A stretch of DNA of 64,000 bases from Streptomyces sp. NBC_00582 (GTDB lineage: Bacteria > Actinomycetota > Actinomycetes > Streptomycetales > Streptomycetaceae), in NCBI RefSeq assembly GCF_036345155.1, contig NZ_CP107772.1, forward strand, positions 4,154,001-4,218,000, read 5' to 3'. Numbering within the stretch: position 1 is the stretch's first letter; every line of letters starts with the position of its first letter. The position numbers and the translations under genes are program-made. Below, piece after piece: positions 25,523 to 34,431 of this stretch. The notes beneath the pieces were generated by a model, which was given only the letters and a program-made list of their open reading frames with translations, made no database searches and was not told where the DNA came from.

Positions 25523-26467
25523 TCAGACGTCGATGCGGGACATACGGCGGATGAGGACGAAGCCGACGGCGTAGAGGCCGAAGGCGACGATGACACAGGC
25601 CTGGCCGACCGCCGAGGACGTCATCCGGTCGAGGGTGCCGTCGTTGACGCCGTCCATGAGGAACAGGGCGCCGATTCCGAGCACCGGGACGGCGTACGAG
25701 GTCATGTTGACCTGGGAGAGCTGGGTCCGTACCTCGCGCCGGGTCTCCTTGCGTTCCTCCAGGGTCTCCGTGAGGTTGCGCAGCGCGCCGACGACCTGGC
25801 CGCCGGCCCGGTTGGACAGGACCAGGGTGGTGACGAGGACGACGAGTTCACGGGAGGGGAGGCGGTCGGCGAGTTCACCGAGGGCGTCGTCGATGGAGTG
25901 GCCGATGGCCAACTGGTCGGCGACCTTGCCGAGTTCCTCGCCGGCCGGGGCCTCCAGCTCCTCCGCCGCCATGCCGATCGCGGTGCGCAGGGCGAGTCCG
26001 GCGTGGGTGGCGTTGGCCAGGATGCGGGCCAGTTCGGGGAGTTGGTTGATGAACTTCTCGATGCGTTTCTGGCGCTGCCAGTTGAGGAACTGGACCGCCG
26101 CCCACAGTCCGAGGAGTCCGGCGAGCGGGCCGAAGAAGGGGGCCAGGACGGCCTGGCCGACCAGCCACAGGCCGGCCACGGTGGCGAGCATGTAGACGAA
26201 GAACTCGCCGGGGGTGACGTCCAGGCCGGTGGCCGCGAGTTTCAGCTCCAGTCTGCGGCCCGTCTTCGTCCGGCGCAGCCGGCGGTCCAGCTCGCGGAAG
26301 CGGCGTCGGCGGCCGCCCAGGGGGGCCTGGCCGGTGTAGGACAGGCGTTCCACGAGGGCGGCGCGCTGGGCGCGGCCCTTGGCGTAGACATGGACGCCCG
26401 CGACGGCCAGGGCGCAGGTCAGGAGGGTCACGCCGGTGGTGAGGGTGATGAGGGTGTCGAGGGTCAT
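25523..26467 (-). CDS. tadB: TadB-like inner-membrane platform protein (type II secretion F domain)
   Basis: 314 residues. N-terminal TM helix, a basic cytoplasmic stretch (GGRRRRFRELDRRLRRTKTG), two central TM segments, a T2SF domain with NQLPELARILANATHAGLAL and LVLSNRAGGQVVGALRNLTE, and C-terminal TM segments. Pairs with TadC as the pilus platform. It starts 5 bp after the TadA stop, so translation is probably coupled. Confidence 0.92.
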   Translation of the reverse strand: MTLDTLITLTTGVTLLTCALAVAGVHVYAKGRAQRAALVERLSYTGQAPLGGRRRRFRELDRRLRRTKTGRRLELKLAATGLDVTPGEFFVYMLATVAGLWLVGQAVLAPFFGPLAGLLGLWAAVQFLNWQRQKRIEKFINQLPELARILANATHAGLALRTAIGMAAEELEAPAGEELGKVADQLAIGHSIDDALGELADRLPSRELVVLVTTLVLSNRAGGQVVGALRNLTETLEERKETRREVRTQLSQVNMTSYAVPVLGIGALFLMDGVNDGTLDRMTSSAVGQACVIVAFGLYAVGFVLIRRMSRIDV

Positions 26468-26472
26468 CGCTG

Positions 26473-27810
26473 CTACCGGGCTTCCCTTGTCGTGAGTTCG
26501 AGGGCGTCGCGGGCGACTCCGAACGCCTGCGGGATCTGCTGGCCCGCCATGTAGAGGCGGTCGGCGGTGCGGCGCGGGAGGGGGTGGTACGCGAAGGCGC
26601 CGTGGACGCGGCCGTCGGCGGTCATCGGCCGGGCGTCGAAGCGGGCGACGGTGGCGAGCCGGAAGGCCTCCGAGCCGTGGCTGTCGAGGATCGCCACCTC
26701 GGTGATCCGCCGGGCGCCGTCGGCGAACCGGGTGAGCTGCACGATCACGTCGACCGCGCTGTTGATCTGGTCGTGGAGCGCGACGAAGGGGATCTCGACG
26801 TCGGACATCGAGGCGAGGGTCTGCAGCCGCATCAGCGCGTCCTCGGCGCTGTTGGCGTGGACGGTGGCGAGCGAGCCGTCGTGGCCGGTCGACATCGCCT
26901 GGAGCATGTCGAGGGACTCGCCGCCGCGGACCTCACCGACGACGATCCGGTCGGGGCGCATCCGCAGCGAGTTGCGCACCAGGTCGCGGATGGTGATCCG
27001 GCCGTTGCCCTCGACGTTGGGCGGCCGGGACTCCAGCCGGATGACGTGGGACTGCTGGAGCTGGAGTTCCGCCGAGTCCTCGATGGTGATGATCCGCTCG
27101 CTCTCCGGGATGAGCCCGGACAGGGCGTTGAGCAGGGTCGTCTTGCCGGTGCCGGTGGCGCCGGAGACGATCACGTTGAACTTCGCCTGCACCAGCCCCG
27201 CCAGCAGATGGAGCATGGGTTCGTCGAGGGAGCCGAAGCGGATGAGCTCGTGGAGGGTGAAGGAGCGCGGGAAGCGGCGGATGGTGAGGGTGGGGCCGGT
27301 CAGGGAGAGCGGCGGGATGATCACGTTGACGCGTTCCCCGGAGGGAAGGCGGGCGTCCACCATCGGGTTCGTCTCGTCGACGCGGCGGTTGACGGTCGAC
27401 ACGATCCGTTCGATGGTCTGCATGAGCTGGTCGTTCGAGGCGAACCGCAGGGGGAGTTGCTCGACCCGGCCGCCCCGCTCGACGAAGATCGCGTCCGGGC
27501 CGTTCACCATGATCTCGGTGATGGAGGCGTCCTCGAGGAGCGGTTCGAGGATGCCGAGGCCGAGCGCCTCGTCGACGACCCGGCGGATGAGCTGCGAGCG
27601 CTCGCCCGTCGACAGCACCGGCCCCTCGCGGCTGATGATGTGGCCGAGGACCCGCTCCAGCCGGGCCCGGCGCTCGGCCGCCGCGAGCGAGCTCATCTCG
27701 GCGAGGTCGATCTCCTCCAGCAGCTTGGTCCGGTAGGAGGAGACCAGATGGGCGTCCTCGCCCCGGCCGCCCCGCTCCTCGGGGGAGGTGATGCGTGCCC
27801 GCAGGCTCAT
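26473..27810 (-). CDS. tadA: TadA/CpaF-type pilus assembly ATPase
   Basis: 445 residues from the ATG at 27810. An N-terminal helical domain is followed by a secretion ATPase with ITEIMVNGPDAIFVERGG, Walker A SGATGTGKTT, the Asp box ERIITIEDSAELQL, Walker B RIVVGEVRGGESLDML and the His box STGHDGSLATVHANS. This hexameric ATPase powers Flp pilus assembly and possibly retraction. Flanked by the TadE-like and TadB genes in one operon. Confidence 0.96.
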   Translation of the reverse strand: MSLRARITSPEERGGRGEDAHLVSSYRTKLLEEIDLAEMSSLAAAERRARLERVLGHIISREGPVLSTGERSQLIRRVVDEALGLGILEPLLEDASITEIMVNGPDAIFVERGGRVEQLPLRFASNDQLMQTIERIVSTVNRRVDETNPMVDARLPSGERVNVIIPPLSLTGPTLTIRRFPRSFTLHELIRFGSLDEPMLHLLAGLVQAKFNVIVSGATGTGKTTLLNALSGLIPESERIITIEDSAELQLQQSHVIRLESRPPNVEGNGRITIRDLVRNSLRMRPDRIVVGEVRGGESLDMLQAMSTGHDGSLATVHANSAEDALMRLQTLASMSDVEIPFVALHDQINSAVDVIVQLTRFADGARRITEVAILDSHGSEAFRLATVARFDARPMTADGRVHGAFAYHPLPRRTADRLYMAGQQIPQAFGVARDALELTTREAR

Positions 27811-27827
27811 CTCTGTGCCGCCTTCCT

Positions 27828-28184
27828 TCAGTGGTCGACCGGCATCGTGGCCGTCTTGCGGGCGGTGCCGAAGCTGTCGATGCCGGGGATCACGGACGGG
27901 ATGGTGACGCCGGCGGTCACCTGGACCTCGTCGCCCAGGTCGGCGCGCGAACAGCTCACCGACAGCCATCCGCTGACCGCCCGGGCGCAGTCCCCGGCGA
28001 AGTCCTGGTCGAGGGAGGCGCTACGGGCCCCGGTGCGGGCCGCCGTGCCCGCCTGCTGGGCGGCGTACGCGAAGAGCCCGAGCTGGACGGCGCCCAGGGC
28101 GACGATCAGCAGCAGGGGCAGGAAGCCGAGGTACTCCAGCGCGACCTGCCCCCGGTCGCCGCGCCTGCGCGGTGGGTACGGCAT
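27828..28184 (-). CDS. TadE-like minor pseudopilin (copy 1)
   Basis: 118 residues. The N-terminus RRRGDRGQVALEYLGFLPLL has the processing motif G-QVALEY followed by a single TM helix (LLLIVALGAVQLGLFAYA). The C-terminal domain has two cysteines (CARAVSGWLSVSC). TadE-like proteins are cleaved like pilins and sit in or at the base of the pilus. Separated by one base from the second TadE-like gene upstream. Confidence 0.88.
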   Translation of the reverse strand: MPYPPRRRGDRGQVALEYLGFLPLLLIVALGAVQLGLFAYAAQQAGTAARTGARSASLDQDFAGDCARAVSGWLSVSCSRADLGDEVQVTAGVTIPSVIPGIDSFGTARKTATMPVDH

Positions 28185-28185
28185 C

Positions 28186-28578
28186 TCAGTCGCCGTCCTC
28201 TTCCTCGACGGCCCCGGCGTGCCCGTGCACGGTGAACGGGAAGTCGATCGTCCCCGGGAACAGGACGGGGACGCGCAGGGAGACGTCGGCGGTCACATAG
28301 CCGCCGCCGGTGCCGCAGTCCACGTCGGCGTTCCCCCTCCACGCGTCCCCCAGCTTGTCCAGGCCCGCCTCCTGGCAGGCCCCCTCCCGCCCCCCGGGGT
28401 GCGCCGCGGTGCCCGCCCGGACCGCCTCGTCGGCAGCATTCCCCGCGAGCGTGAACGTGTACCCCACCAGCACGCACTGCCACACCACGACCAGGGTCAC
28501 GATGATCAGCGGGGTCATGCCGAGGAACTCGATCGTGACCTGGCCGCGGTCGCTTCCGCGGGGGAGTCGCCTCGTCAC
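28186..28578 (-). CDS. TadE-like minor pseudopilin (copy 2)
   Basis: 130 residues from GTG 28578, eight bases after AAGGAG. DRGQVTIEFLGMTPLIIVTL shows the pseudopilin cleavage and TM pattern. The extracytoplasmic part has two cysteines (CQEAGLDKLGD and VDCGTGGGY) and an acidic end. Tandem with another TadE-like gene, as common in actinobacterial Tad loci. Confidence 0.86.
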   Translation of the reverse strand: MTRRLPRGSDRGQVTIEFLGMTPLIIVTLVVVWQCVLVGYTFTLAGNAADEAVRAGTAAHPGGREGACQEAGLDKLGDAWRGNADVDCGTGGGYVTADVSLRVPVLFPGTIDFPFTVHGHAGAVEEEDGD

Positions 28579-28583
28579 GGCGC

Positions 28584-29837
28584 TCACTCCTTCCGCCGCC
28601 GGAAGCCGCCCGTGCCCCGCTCCCCGCCCCGGGCCCGTCCGCCGCGGCGTACGAGGGCCGTCTCCGGCGCCTTGACCAGGCCCAGTTCGGCGGCGAGCGC
28701 CCACAGGGCCTGGCGGACGGCGCCCTTGCCGTCGAGGGCGTGGACGCGGCCGGTGTCGACGGCGGCCTGGAGTTCGCGGAAGTTGGCGGGGACCGCGGTG
28801 GCGGCGACGGCGGTGCCGGTGATCTTCTGGATGAGCGGGGGCTGGATCTCCGTACCGCGGGTGTGCCGGTTGACGACGACGGTCGTCTCCTCGGCCTTGC
28901 GGACCTGGAGCCGGTCCCACATGCGGACGGTGCGTTTGGCGCCGCGGACGGCGACCACGTCCGGGGTGGTGACGAGCAGGGCCCGGTCGGCCATCTCGAC
29001 GGCGGCGGCCCCGGCGCCGCTGAGCTGGGCACCGCAGTCGACGATCACGACCTCGTAGCGGGAGCGCAGGGCGCCGACGATCTGCCGTACGGCGCGGTCG
29101 GTGACCTCCTCGCCGCGTTCGCCCTCGGCGGGGGCGAGCAGGAGGGCCACTCCGGAGTCGTGGCGGAAGACGGCCTCGGCGAGGATGCGGGGCGAGAGGT
29201 CGGTGATGGCGGCGAGGTCGACGACCGAGCGGCGGAACTGGACGTCCAGGTAGGAGGCGACGTCACCGGTCTGCAGGTCGAGGTCGACGAGGGCGGTGGG
29301 CCGGCCGGAGGCCTGGGCGGCGAGGGCGAGTTGCACGGCGGTGAGCGTGGCGCCCACTCCCCCCTTGGCGCCGCTGACGGTGACGACGGTGCCGCCGACG
29401 CCGGGGAACACGTCTCCCCCGTGGCCGAGATGACGTCGTACGCCGACGGACCACTGGGCGACGGCCTGGACGCGGTGGGCGAGTTCCTCGTAGCCGAGGG
29501 GCAGGGTGACGAGGCCTCGGGCGCCGGAGTCCATGGCGGCCTGGAAGAGGCCGGGCCCGGCGTCCGTGGTGACGAGGATGACGCCGACCGCCGGGAAGCG
29601 CAGGGCGACCTCGCGGACCAGTTCCAGCGCCGGTACGGGCCCGATGCGTTCATGGACGATCACCACCTCGGGGAGTTCGTCGACGGACTCGGCGGCGAGT
29701 CGGGCGAGGGTGTCGACGAGCTGGGTGGAGTCGGCGGCGGGGGTGACCGGTTCGGCGTCCGGGAGCTGGCTGAGCAGGGTGGTGAGGGAGCGGACCGCGT
29801 CCGCGTCGCCGACGGCCGGGAGGATCCTCGTGGGCAT
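28584..29837 (-). CDS. cpaE: CpaE/TadZ-like pilus localisation ATPase
   Basis: 417 residues. A receiver-like N-terminal domain (about 1-135, without an intact phosphoacceptor pattern) is followed by a ParA/MinD-type domain with the deviant Walker A VSGAKGGVGATLTAVQLALA, ALVDLDLQTGDVASYLDVQF and VVIVDCGAQLSGAG. The last part is basic (RRGGRARGGERGTGGFRRR). Relatives direct the Tad machine to its cellular site. Precedes the TadE-like genes. Confidence 0.9.
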   Translation of the reverse strand: MPTRILPAVGDADAVRSLTTLLSQLPDAEPVTPAADSTQLVDTLARLAAESVDELPEVVIVHERIGPVPALELVREVALRFPAVGVILVTTDAGPGLFQAAMDSGARGLVTLPLGYEELAHRVQAVAQWSVGVRRHLGHGGDVFPGVGGTVVTVSGAKGGVGATLTAVQLALAAQASGRPTALVDLDLQTGDVASYLDVQFRRSVVDLAAITDLSPRILAEAVFRHDSGVALLLAPAEGERGEEVTDRAVRQIVGALRSRYEVVIVDCGAQLSGAGAAAVEMADRALLVTTPDVVAVRGAKRTVRMWDRLQVRKAEETTVVVNRHTRGTEIQPPLIQKITGTAVAATAVPANFRELQAAVDTGRVHALDGKGAVRQALWALAAELGLVKAPETALVRRGGRARGGERGTGGFRRRKE

Positions 29838-29850
29838 GGGCGGCGGCCTC

Positions 29851-30555
29851 TCACTTGTCCGTGACGAGTTCGTACGTACGGTCCTGGTCGGGGATCGTGG
29901 TGTCCCCGCCGGGGGCCACGAGGGCGAGGCGGACGCGCTTGGCGAAGGACTCCGCGTAGGTGATGCGCTGGGCGTCCAGGGTCGACAGGGCGAAGGTGAT
30001 GGGGACCGCGTCGGTGGCGGAGTCGCGGTTGTCGCGGTCGGGTTCGAGGGCCTTGATCTCGCCGACGTCGAGGACGCGCGCGTTCGTCACGATGATCTTC
30101 GACTGGTCGGGGTCGGTGTCGCGGGCGCCCTCGAAGGTGGCGTACACGTTGACCGAGGACCCGGGCCGGATCTTGCCCGCCACGCCCGTCGCGGCGTCGA
30201 CCATGATGGCGACCTCCTGCTGGCCCGGCCGCAGGGCGGGCTGGTCGACGATCATGTCGCTCTGCAGGAGCGAGCCCTTCTTGAGGGTCGTCACGGCGAT
30301 CTTGTCGCGGATCGCGGCGAGGTCGGTGACGGCGTTCTGCGACAGCCAGCGCTTCGGCATCTCGATCTTCTTGAACTGGCTCTCCTCGAGGGCCGTGTAC
30401 GGCGCGATGTCGGACCGCAGCTCGTAGGCGGTGACCTCGGGGCCGACCTTGGAGTTCACGTCGTCGATGACGGAGAGGACGCCGGCGAAGGCACCGAGGG
30501 CGCACAACACCGACAGGAGCAGGAGAATCACGCCGCGGCGCTGACGGGAGTTCAT
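29851..30555 (-). CDS. cpaB: CpaB/RcpC-like pilus assembly protein with SAF domain
   Basis: 234 residues. One N-terminal TM helix (GVILLLLSVLCALGAFAGVL), then an SAF domain (KKIEMPKRWLSQNAVTDL, TTLKKGSLLQSDMI) and a C-terminal RcpC part (PGQQEVAIMVDAATGVAGKI and GSSVNVYATF). It faces the cell wall and is thought to help the pilus cross it. First recognised Tad component of the operon, 81 bp after an uncharacterised gene. Confidence 0.9.
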   Translation of the reverse strand: MNSRQRRGVILLLLSVLCALGAFAGVLSVIDDVNSKVGPEVTAYELRSDIAPYTALEESQFKKIEMPKRWLSQNAVTDLAAIRDKIAVTTLKKGSLLQSDMIVDQPALRPGQQEVAIMVDAATGVAGKIRPGSSVNVYATFEGARDTDPDQSKIIVTNARVLDVGEIKALEPDRDNRDSATDAVPITFALSTLDAQRITYAESFAKRVRLALVAPGGDTTIPDQDRTYELVTDK

Positions 30556-30611
30556 GGACCGTGCAACCTCGTTGGGGGTCGGGTCGAGCGGGAACGGTGG
30601 TCGGTGCCGGC

Positions 30612-30652
30612 GCCTCTCAGCCGGTGGTGGGGCGTCTCAGCCGGTGGTGAGG
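30612..30652. repeat. Short tandem duplication at a gene end
   Basis: A unit of about 20 bp containing tctcagccggtggtg occurs twice in direct repeat across and just past the stop codon of the zinc-ribbon gene. Each copy carries the in-frame TGA, so the duplication does not change the protein. Confidence 0.6.
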
Positions 30653-31503
30653 GCGCGGACGGGGCGGGCGGTGAGCTCGGCGGCGGGCGGCGGGGTGGCG
30701 GAGCAGAACACACAGCGGTCGCCGATGACGTCGATCCCGCACCAGTGACAGACGCCCTGACGGACCGAGGCGACGAGCTGGTAGAGCACCGACAGGTCGG
30801 GCAGATAGGCGCAGAACTCGATCAGTTTGGGGGTCCCCCACCAGTCGGCGGACTCGGCGGGCGCCTCGGTCTCCCGCAGCCCCTGCGCCTTCCAGGAGGG
30901 GGCGAGGGTGGCGGTGACCCACTCGGACTGGAGCTGGCCGCGGCCGACGAGCATCCACGTCCCGAACTCCGGCCCCGGGAGGGTGACGTCGGGAGCGGCC
31001 TTGACCAGCTCCGGCTGTGGATGGGCGAGCACGCCGAACTGACTACCCGGAACCCAGGACCGGGCATGCGAGGTCAGTCCGACGACCGGGACGCGGTCCA
31101 GCCGGGCGACGGACCCGAGGAGCGCGCCCGCGTGGAGGTAGTGGGTGAGCAGCCGGCCCGCCGAGGCGAGCACGCCCGGCCCGAGGTCGCAGGAGGCGAG
31201 CTGGCGCAACTGGCGGGCGAGGACGGCGACCGCGAGGGGCGGCAGGTCGGGCCGGAACAGCGCGATGCGGTCGCTCTCCAGGAGCGAGCGGATGGTGTGC
31301 AGCCGCTGTTCCACGGCGGGCCGCACGGCCCGCGAGTACACGACGACGAGATGTCCGTGCTGCTCGACGAGGCGCTGTACGGCCTCCAGGGCCTGCTCCA
31401 GCGGCTGCCGGTCCAGGTCGGCGAGCACGACGGCGGGCAGGGTCCGCTCGTCCTGCGGCGGCAGCGCCAGATCGGCGCCGGTCACGGCAACGGCAGTTGG
31501 CAC
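30637..31503 (-). CDS. Uncharacterised protein with C-terminal zinc ribbon, head of the Tad operon
   Basis: 288 residues from the GTG at 31503, which has GGGGAG six bases before it; an upstream GTG at 31536 is weaker. The N-terminal half alternates strands and helices (PAVVLADLDRQPLEQALEAV, HGHLVVVYSRAVRPAVEQRL) and may be a P-loop-less Rossmann-like domain. The C-terminus has CHWCGIDVIGDRCVFCS, a two-CxxC zinc ribbon. I do not recognise a named family. Its position before cpaB suggests a cytosolic regulator or adaptor of the pilus system. Confidence 0.7.
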   Translation of the reverse strand: MPTAVAVTGADLALPPQDERTLPAVVLADLDRQPLEQALEAVQRLVEQHGHLVVVYSRAVRPAVEQRLHTIRSLLESDRIALFRPDLPPLAVAVLARQLRQLASCDLGPGVLASAGRLLTHYLHAGALLGSVARLDRVPVVGLTSHARSWVPGSQFGVLAHPQPELVKAAPDVTLPGPEFGTWMLVGRGQLQSEWVTATLAPSWKAQGLRETEAPAESADWWGTPKLIEFCAYLPDLSVLYQLVASVRQGVCHWCGIDVIGDRCVFCSATPPPAAELTARPVRALTTG

Positions 31504-31708
31504 GCGCAGCTCCCCGATTCCCGCGGTCCGGCCCACCGGGTGTTACTCCGGCGCACCGGGGTGACTTCATTGCGTGACTACGTCAGCACTGTAACCACGC
31601 GCTTGTGGCCGGAGAACAGCTTTCCGTAGCTGGTAAGGAACTGTTCTTCGCGCAAGTCACGGCAAACCGGGGCAGGTTGCGCACACGCACCCTCCACAAG
31701 CGGATCTC

Positions 31709-31743
31709 TTGACAAGCGAATTGGTCTGGACCAACGTATTGTC
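31709..31743 (+). promoter_or_regulatory. Chitinase promoter with DasR-type operator
   Basis: A consensus -35 TTGACA (31709-31714) is followed 17 bp later by CAACGT (31732-31737) as -10, six bases before the ATG, predicting a leaderless mRNA. ATTGGTCTGGACCAAC (31720-31735) fits the DasR responsive element (TGGTCTAGACCA core) known from Streptomyces chitinase and N-acetylglucosamine genes, and it occupies the spacer and -10, so DasR binding would block transcription until glucosamine-6-phosphate accumulates. Confidence 0.8.
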
Positions 31744-33426
31744 ATGTCCCCACATAAACGAGTGACGAGACTGTGGTCGGGGGCGGTTTGCGCCGCCCTC
31801 GCCCTGTCCCTGGCGGGCGCGGCTCAGGCGTCCGCCGCGGACATCAACAACGCGAGGAACGCCGGCTTCGAGTCCGGCCTCGCCAACTGGACCTGTACGG
31901 CGGGCAGCGGTACGACGGTGTCCTCGCCGGTGCACGGCGGCGCGGCCGCGCTGAAGGCGACCCCGGCCGGCCAGGACAACGCACGGTGCACCCAGACGGT
32001 GGCCGTGAAACCCAACTCCACCTACACGCTCGGCGCCTGGGTGCAGGGCGGCTACGCCTACCTGGGCGTGACGGGCACGGGCACGACGGACGTGTCCACC
32101 TGGACCCCCGACTCCGCCTCGTGGAAGCAACTCCTGACCACCTTCACCACCGGGGCGTCCACCACCTCGGTGACGGTCTACACCCACGGCTGGTACGGCC
32201 AGCAGCCCTACTACGCCGACGACGTCTCGGTCCAGGGACCCGACGGCGGCGGAGGCGGCGACCCGGCCCCCACGATCCCCTCCGCGCCGACGGCCCCGAC
32301 GGTCTCCGGCACGACCTCCTCGTCCGTCTCCCTGTCCTGGTCCGCGGTCTCGAACGCGACCGGCTACACCGTCTACCGGTCCGGTACGAAGGTCATCTCC
32401 GTGACGGGCACCTCGGCCACCGTGACCGGGCTCGCGGCCTCGACGTCGTACAGCTTCCAGGTGACGGCGACGAACGCGGCGGGCGAGTCGCCGAAGTCGG
32501 CGGCGGTGACGGGTACGACGACGGCCGCGTCCGGCGGTTCACTGCCCCGGCACGCGGTGACCGGCTACTGGCAGAACTTCAACAACGGCGCGACGGTCCA
32601 GCGCATCTCGGACGTCCCCGCCGCGTACGACATCGTCGCCGTCGCCTTCGCCGACGCGACGACGACACCGGGCGCCGTCACCTTCACCCTCGACTCGGCC
32701 GGGCTCGGCGGATACACCGTCGACCAGTTCAAGGCCGACATCCGGGCGAAGCAGGCGGCCGGCAAGAAGGTGATCGTCTCGGTCGGCGGTCAGAACGGCA
32801 CGGTGTCGGTGAGCGACGCGACCTCGGCGGCCAACTTCGCGAACTCCGTGTACGCGCTGATGCAGACGTACGGCTTCGACGGCGTCGACATCGACCTGGA
32901 GAACGGTCTGAACGCGACGTACATGAGCCAGGCGCTGAGGGCGTTGTCCTCGAAGGCGGGCTCGTCGCTCGTGCTGACGATGGCCCCGCAGACGATCGAC
33001 ATGCAGTCCACGTCGAACGCCTACTTCCAGACCGCGCTGAACGTGAAGGACATCCTCACGGTCGTCAACATGCAGTACTACAACAGCGGTTCGATGCTGG
33101 GCTGCGACGGCAAGGTCTACAGCCAGGGCTCGGTGGACTTCCTCACGGCCCTCGCCTGCATCCAACTGGAGGGCGGCCTCGCCCCGTCCCAGGTCGGCCT
33201 GGGCCTGCCGGCCTCCCCCAGCGGCGCGGGCAGCGGATACGTCTCCCCCACGGTGGTCAACAACGCGCTGGACTGCCTCACGCGGGGCACGGGCTGCGGC
33301 TCCTTCAAACCCGCGAAGACCTATCCGGACCTGCGCGGCGCCATGACCTGGTCCACCAACTGGGACGCGGCGGCGGGCAACGCCTGGTCCTCGACCGTGG
33401 GGGCGCATGTGCACGCGCTACCGTGA
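31744..33426 (+). CDS. Secreted GH18 chitinase with carbohydrate-binding and FnIII domains
   Basis: 560 residues. A signal peptide (about 1-32, ending ASAAD) is followed by a CBM4_9/CBM-like jelly-roll (NAGFESGLANWTC to about 165), a Gly/Pro linker, one fibronectin type III domain (about 180-260), and a GH18 catalytic barrel with HAVTGYWQNFNNGA, KKVIVSVGGQNG and the DxxDxDxE motif FDGVDIDLENG (catalytic Glu near 386). It cleaves chitin outside the cell, and the DasR box and promoter fit induction by chitin breakdown products. No SD sequence precedes the ATG. Confidence 0.96.
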   Translation: MSPHKRVTRLWSGAVCAALALSLAGAAQASAADINNARNAGFESGLANWTCTAGSGTTVSSPVHGGAAALKATPAGQDNARCTQTVAVKPNSTYTLGAWVQGGYAYLGVTGTGTTDVSTWTPDSASWKQLLTTFTTGASTTSVTVYTHGWYGQQPYYADDVSVQGPDGGGGGDPAPTIPSAPTAPTVSGTTSSSVSLSWSAVSNATGYTVYRSGTKVISVTGTSATVTGLAASTSYSFQVTATNAAGESPKSAAVTGTTTAASGGSLPRHAVTGYWQNFNNGATVQRISDVPAAYDIVAVAFADATTTPGAVTFTLDSAGLGGYTVDQFKADIRAKQAAGKKVIVSVGGQNGTVSVSDATSAANFANSVYALMQTYGFDGVDIDLENGLNATYMSQALRALSSKAGSSLVLTMAPQTIDMQSTSNAYFQTALNVKDILTVVNMQYYNSGSMLGCDGKVYSQGSVDFLTALACIQLEGGLAPSQVGLGLPASPSGAGSGYVSPTVVNNALDCLTRGTGCGSFKPAKTYPDLRGAMTWSTNWDAAAGNAWSSTVGAHVHALP

Positions 33427-33723
33427 GCCGCGCCCGCTGCCACGCAGGGCGCGGGCACACCAGCCGATGACCGTCGCGTTGACCAGGGCTCCGAAGGCGA
33501 TGGCGAGCACGATCATCGAGACGTGGTCCGGGAGGGCCAGGAGGACCAGGCTGGCGGGGGCCGTGGCCAGGAGGGGGACGACTCCGGCCATGGACTCGCC
33601 GGAGTCGTCCAGGGCGGTCACCACCAGGGCCCACACCAACAGGCCCGCGCAGAGCGCCAGGTAGGCGAGGGCGAAGACGTCGGTCAGGGCGTGCCGCAGT
33701 CGGCCGGTCACGGTGTCGGTCAT
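33418..33723 (-). CDS. Small membrane protein of unknown function
   Basis: 101 residues with three hydrophobic helices (VFALAYLALCAGLLVWALVV, MAGVVPLLATAPASLVLLAL, MIVLAIAFGALVNATVIGWC) and a basic tail. It resembles small Streptomyces integral membrane proteins with no assigned role. It lies 24 bp downstream of a two-component pair on the same strand, so it may be co-transcribed with it. Its end overlaps the convergent chitinase gene by 9 bp. Confidence 0.75.
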   Translation of the reverse strand: MTDTVTGRLRHALTDVFALAYLALCAGLLVWALVVTALDDSGESMAGVVPLLATAPASLVLLALPDHVSMIVLAIAFGALVNATVIGWCARALRGSGRGSR

Positions 33724-33747
33724 GGAGGGCTCTTCTCGGTCGGCGCG

Positions 33748-34431
33748 TCAGAGGTGCAGGCCGGGTGGGTTGGGGCGGGCCAGGCCCAGGTCGTAGGCGA
33801 GGATCGTCGCCTGGACCCGGTCCCGCAGCCCGAGTTTGCGCAGGAGCGCGTTGACGTGGGACTTCACCGTGCCCACCGTGATGCCCAACTGGTCGGCGAT
33901 CTCGGCGTTGTTGAGGCCCGCCGCCACCAGCGTGAGAACGCCGCGCTGGCTGGCGGTGAGGCTGTCCAGTTCGGGGGCCGGGGCGCCGGGGGAGGTCCCG
34001 GCTCCGGCGCCCGAGGCGTAGTGCCCGATCAGCCGCCGGGTCGCCGACGGCGCGAGCACGCTCTCGCCCGCCGCCACCACCCGGATGCCCTGGAGGAGTT
34101 CGGCGGGCTGGACGTCCTTGAGGAGGAAGCCCGAGGCCCCCGCCCGCAGGGCGTCGAAGACGTACGCGTCGAGGTCGAAGGTGGTCAGGACGAGGACCCG
34201 GGGCGCGTCCTGGCGGCCGGTGATGATGCGGGTGGCGGCGATTCCGTCGAGTTCGGGCATGCGGACGTCCATGAGGACCACGTCGGGGGAGAGTTCCTCG
34301 GCCATCCGTACGGCGGTCGCGCCGTCGCCGGCCTCGCCGACGACCGTCAGATCCTCCTCGGCGTCGATCACGGCGGCGAACCCCGCCCGTACGATGCCCT
34401 GGTCGTCGACGACCAGCACCTTGAGACTCAT
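33748..34431 (-). CDS. NarL/FixJ-family response regulator
   Basis: 227 residues. Receiver domain VLVVDDQGIVRAGFAAVID with the phosphoacceptor Asp in VVLMDVRMPELDG and the conserved Lys in ASGFLLKDVQPAEL; LuxR-type HTH LTASQRGVLTLVAAGLNNAE, IADQLGITVGTVKSHVNALLRKLG. The start overlaps the stop of the kinase gene by 4 bp (ATGA), so the pair is translationally coupled. The target is unknown; the divergent chitinase is not an obvious one. Confidence 0.95.
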   Translation of the reverse strand: MSLKVLVVDDQGIVRAGFAAVIDAEEDLTVVGEAGDGATAVRMAEELSPDVVLMDVRMPELDGIAATRIITGRQDAPRVLVLTTFDLDAYVFDALRAGASGFLLKDVQPAELLQGIRVVAAGESVLAPSATRRLIGHYASGAGAGTSPGAPAPELDSLTASQRGVLTLVAAGLNNAEIADQLGITVGTVKSHVNALLRKLGLRDRVQATILAYDLGLARPNPPGLHL

